A stretch of DNA of 64,000 bases from JBHHUI01 sp965248775 (GTDB taxonomy: Bacteria > Chloroflexota > Anaerolineae > Anaerolineales > JBHHUI01). The DNA lies in contig OZ252150.1 in the NCBI GenBank assembly GCA_965248775.1, forward strand, positions 2,294,001-2,358,000, given 5' to 3'. The notes under the pieces were generated by a model, which saw only the letters and a program-made list of their open reading frames with translations, was not told the origin of the DNA and searched no databases. Below, piece after piece: positions 61,809 through 64,000 of the stretch. How positions within the stretch are numbered: position 1 is the first letter of the stretch; each line of letters begins with the position of its first letter. A program made the position numbers and the translations under genes.

Positions 61809-61906
61809 ATACCCCGTAGCTTGCTACGTGGGTTCCAAGATGTAGCAAAATCCGTCCCGAAGGGGAAAATTCCGTAATACCCCGCCTGCTTGCAGCGGGG
61901 ATAGGA
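61809..61906. repeat. Paired palindromes, REP-doublet-like
   Basis: ATACCCCGTAGCTTGCTACG followed by TGGGT (61809-61833), and ATACCCCGCCTGCTTGCAGC followed by GGGGAT (61877-61903), are two hairpins about 45 bases apart. Their loop and stem pattern recalls the ends of the 110-bp insert at 1938-2047. Confidence 0.6.
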
Positions 61907-62170
61907 ATTTTCAAGGTTTTGCCTCTTTATCGTATAAAATCCGTTTGACAGTGTTATACAGAATAAGAATCTAAATATCGAAACCACCGGATGACCCTCT
62001 CCCCGCGCCACAGCCCACGTTGAGCAGCCGGTCGTGCAGGGAGTTAAAGCCCGCCGCCAGACTGACAATTGCTTGTAGCCGGCCGGCTTATTTGTAAATG
62101 CTGGTGTATCGACCCTTCGCGGCTTTGATTGTAAAAAGCGCGGATTTCTGCCCTGGTCGTCACCATTGGC
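61907..62170. other. Gene-free stretch
   Basis: No supported gene between the paired palindromes and the GT2 gene. The ORF-like stretches are low-complexity in both directions. Confidence 0.4.
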
Positions 62171-63178
62171 CTATACTTGTAATTCCACTTGGCTATGCCA
62201 AGACGCCGGTAATAGATGGAGCAGTTGTGACCACAGACGACGCGCTGGCCTCGAAAAACGGTACGGAATGAGGGTGACGAGCAAAAACATGATTAGGCGA
62301 CGGTGTTTGTACACACTCGGCGACCGTTGATGGGCGTTGCTGGCGCTCTGGCGCGCGTTGCGCGTTTGCCCAGCCTGCCACTCCAGCGAGGCTTGTTTCC
62401 AATATGTACCCGCGTAGGCTTGCTCGCGCAGCGCTTCATACTCCGCTGGAAGAAAGCTAGCATCGGCGAAGTACGAATCCAACAAGTAGCGATGTTCATT
62501 GCCAATCGTCTGCAAGCCGGTGAGGGTTTTGGTGCCTTCCCAAAAGCGTGAGATTGCCAATGGCACCGAAATACAGCGCAGGCGCTCAGGCGGGACGTAT
62601 AGACCGACACGAATCCAGTAGTCCCAGTCCAGCATAAAATGCAGCTCTGTTTTCAGCGGACCGACTCGTTCAAAAACCTCACGGCGGATAAACACGGCGG
62701 GTTGGCCGGGTACGTTACCACTGGTAGTAATCAAACGAATAGGATCGAGATCACGGGCCCACTTGAGCGCGATCGGGGTCCCGACTGGATCTCCAATCAG
62801 GCAATCGCCAACCAAAACGAGCATCTCCGGGTGGGTAGCGAATTCTTCACCCACGCGCTGCAGCGCTTCCGGACAATACATATCGTCCGAGTTGAGCCAG
62901 GCTAGCACCTCCCCGCCAGCGCGGGACCAGCCTTTGTTAATGGCATCCGCTTGACCTTCATCCGGCTCGCTAACCCAATAGGTCAGTTGATCGACATAGT
63001 GTTGGATAATTTCTACACTGCCATCCGTTGAACCGCCGTCGAAAATCATATACTCTAGGTTCGAATATCTCTGGCTGAGTACAGATTCGATTGTCTCTTG
63101 TAAAAAAGCGGCTTGATTTAAAGATGGTGTGACTACCGAGATGAGTAAATCCCTGTTTGGTGTTGTCGCTTCAGACAT
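62171..63178 (-). CDS. GT2-family glycosyltransferase
   Basis: The 335-residue GT-A enzyme has LISVVTPSLNQAAFLQETIE, FDGGSTDGSVE, LAWLNSDDMYCPEALQ (DxD-like SDD) and ELHFMLDWDYWIRVG. The C-terminal helical part (about 240-335) includes a weakly hydrophobic segment (LIMFLLVTLIPYRF) that may touch the membrane. It is cytoplasmic and uses a nucleotide sugar. It overlaps the flippase gene by eight bases. Confidence 0.9.
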   Translation of the reverse strand: MSEATTPNRDLLISVVTPSLNQAAFLQETIESVLSQRYSNLEYMIFDGGSTDGSVEIIQHYVDQLTYWVSEPDEGQADAINKGWSRAGGEVLAWLNSDDMYCPEALQRVGEEFATHPEMLVLVGDCLIGDPVGTPIALKWARDLDPIRLITTSGNVPGQPAVFIRREVFERVGPLKTELHFMLDWDYWIRVGLYVPPERLRCISVPLAISRFWEGTKTLTGLQTIGNEHRYLLDSYFADASFLPAEYEALREQAYAGTYWKQASLEWQAGQTRNARQSASNAHQRSPSVYKHRRLIMFLLVTLIPYRFSRPARRLWSQLLHLLPASWHSQVELQV

Positions 63179-64000
63179 TGATGTGTGAGTCTGATGTGCG
63201 CCATTCTGTATTGCGCAGACGAATCAAGTAGACGGCTAACATGCTAGAACCCAAGAATGTTCCAATTACGATGGCTGACGCCGCACCTAGCATGCCGAAG
63301 CGGGGTGTGAAGGCAAGGAGTAATACAATTGATAGCAGAGAACTGATGGTATTAATCACCGTCAATTGACGAACCTTTCCTATCGCCAGTAAGACCCCAG
63401 GCGCCCAGATGAATACAATCCAGACATGCATGAACATAATGATATTGAAAACGGGGATAGCGGGTTCATATTCGTGCCCAAAGACGCTAAGAATGATGGG
63501 TCGCCCAAGAACCAAAGCTCCGCCGATGAGGCCCGCGACTCCGATTACCAACACCCGCCTCAACTGCCCAACGAATGCTCGCATGCGTTCTATGCCCTGC
63601 TCATTGTATAGTCGTACGATCTCCGGATAGAGTGCTGTATAGAGGGGATTGGAAAGCCGGGTGGCATACCCCGCCAATTGCTTGGCCAATCGGTAAATAC
63701 CCACGCTATACGGGCCGGTAAACAATCCAAGGATAACGGTATCAGCATTCGCCGTTGCTACCTTTCGGATTGCATCTACATTGATGCTAAAAAGCATAAC
63801 TGCAATTGGACGCCTCAAATCATGCAAGTTCGTCAGATCAGCAGACCACCAATTTTCCCCAAATCGAACTCGTAATCTACGGGTCGCTATGCGATAAAGA
63901 ATGATCGATTGGGCTGCAGCGATGAGCATAAACGCCAAGATGTATCCGAACACATCCCATCCTAGAAATAAGGATAAGGCAACAAGGGCAAAGATTCCAA
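63171..64000 (-). CDS. Polysaccharide flippase (Wzx/MATE-type), 5' end beyond window
   Basis: At least 276 residues; the frame is open to the window edge. It has six or seven hydrophobic helices (GYILAFMLIAAAQSIILYRI, VLVIGVAGLIGGALVLGRPI, IVLLLAFTPRFGMLGAASAI), and the segment NADTVILGLFTGPYSVGIYR is typical of the polysaccharide-biosynthesis C-terminal half of Wzx-like exporters. It should flip lipid-linked repeat units across the membrane. The GTG at 63953 is internal. Confidence 0.85.
   Translation of the reverse strand, partial: GIFALVALSLFLGWDVFGYILAFMLIAAAQSIILYRIATRRLRVRFGENWWSADLTNLHDLRRPIAVMLFSINVDAIRKVATANADTVILGLFTGPYSVGIYRLAKQLAGYATRLSNPLYTALYPEIVRLYNEQGIERMRAFVGQLRRVLVIGVAGLIGGALVLGRPIILSVFGHEYEPAIPVFNIIMFMHVWIVFIWAPGVLLAIGKVRQLTVINTISSLLSIVLLLAFTPRFGMLGAASAIVIGTFLGSSMLAVYLIRLRNTEWRTSDSHINV

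Overview
The window is bacterial, with GC content in the mid-fifties by eye. It probably comes from the Chloroflexota. That assignment is an inference from gene content: an eukaryote-like (type 2) IleRS behind a T-box, a nondiscriminating-type AspRS, many GT39/GT-C paralogues, and ISAzo13, IS701 and IS1182 elements. No 16S gene or other decisive marker is present.

Region 1 (1-11391) is the right arm of an integrated phage-like element. It holds some twenty short, tightly overlapping plus-strand genes: DUF1257/DUF2997-like proteins, a VRR-NUC nuclease, small CxxC proteins, a tyrosine recombinase, an adenine methyltransferase and a large serine recombinase. Four copies of one roughly 50-bp promoter/leader drive its gene blocks. 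Only two genes lie on the minus strand, and both look like inserted cargo. The element ends at tRNA-Asp, and the last codons of the serine recombinase are read from the tRNA gene.

Region 2 (11392-28171) is chromosomal housekeeping on the minus strand. An Ile-specific T-box heads the run alaX, ileS, a small membrane protein, lspA, rluD, a nitrilase-fold protein that lacks its catalytic Cys, and threonine aldolase. Upstream lie a metallo-beta-lactamase with a histone-H1-like tail, a cluster of 11-bp-phased DnaA boxes, and aspS preceded by an Asn/Asp-rich leader peptide with mutually exclusive hairpins. A DinB gene and dnaX-ybaB-recR follow. A DUF1992 gene is split by an ISAzo13-family element.

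Region 3 (28172-35414) begins with a LysM protein and becomes an insertion-sequence graveyard. It contains a broken tRNA, a broken hydrolase, and IS30, IS3 and IS91 remnants. An IS3-family element is itself split by an IS701-family element. Short modular repeats built on the octamer GACCCAGT are scattered through these dead elements.

Region 4 (35415-64000) is mainly surface-polysaccharide synthesis: GT39/GT-C membrane glycosyltransferases, GT2 and GT4 enzymes, GalE, a second epimerase, a UDP-sugar dehydrogenase, an AsnB-type amidotransferase and a flippase at the edge. A cold-shock protein, RNase J, an orphan Dam-type methyltransferase and a DinB protein sit in between. An IS1182-family element splits a GT87 gene and its transposase ORF reads through into the GT87 tail. 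IS66 and methyltransferase pseudogenes lie near 60.5-61.6 kb.
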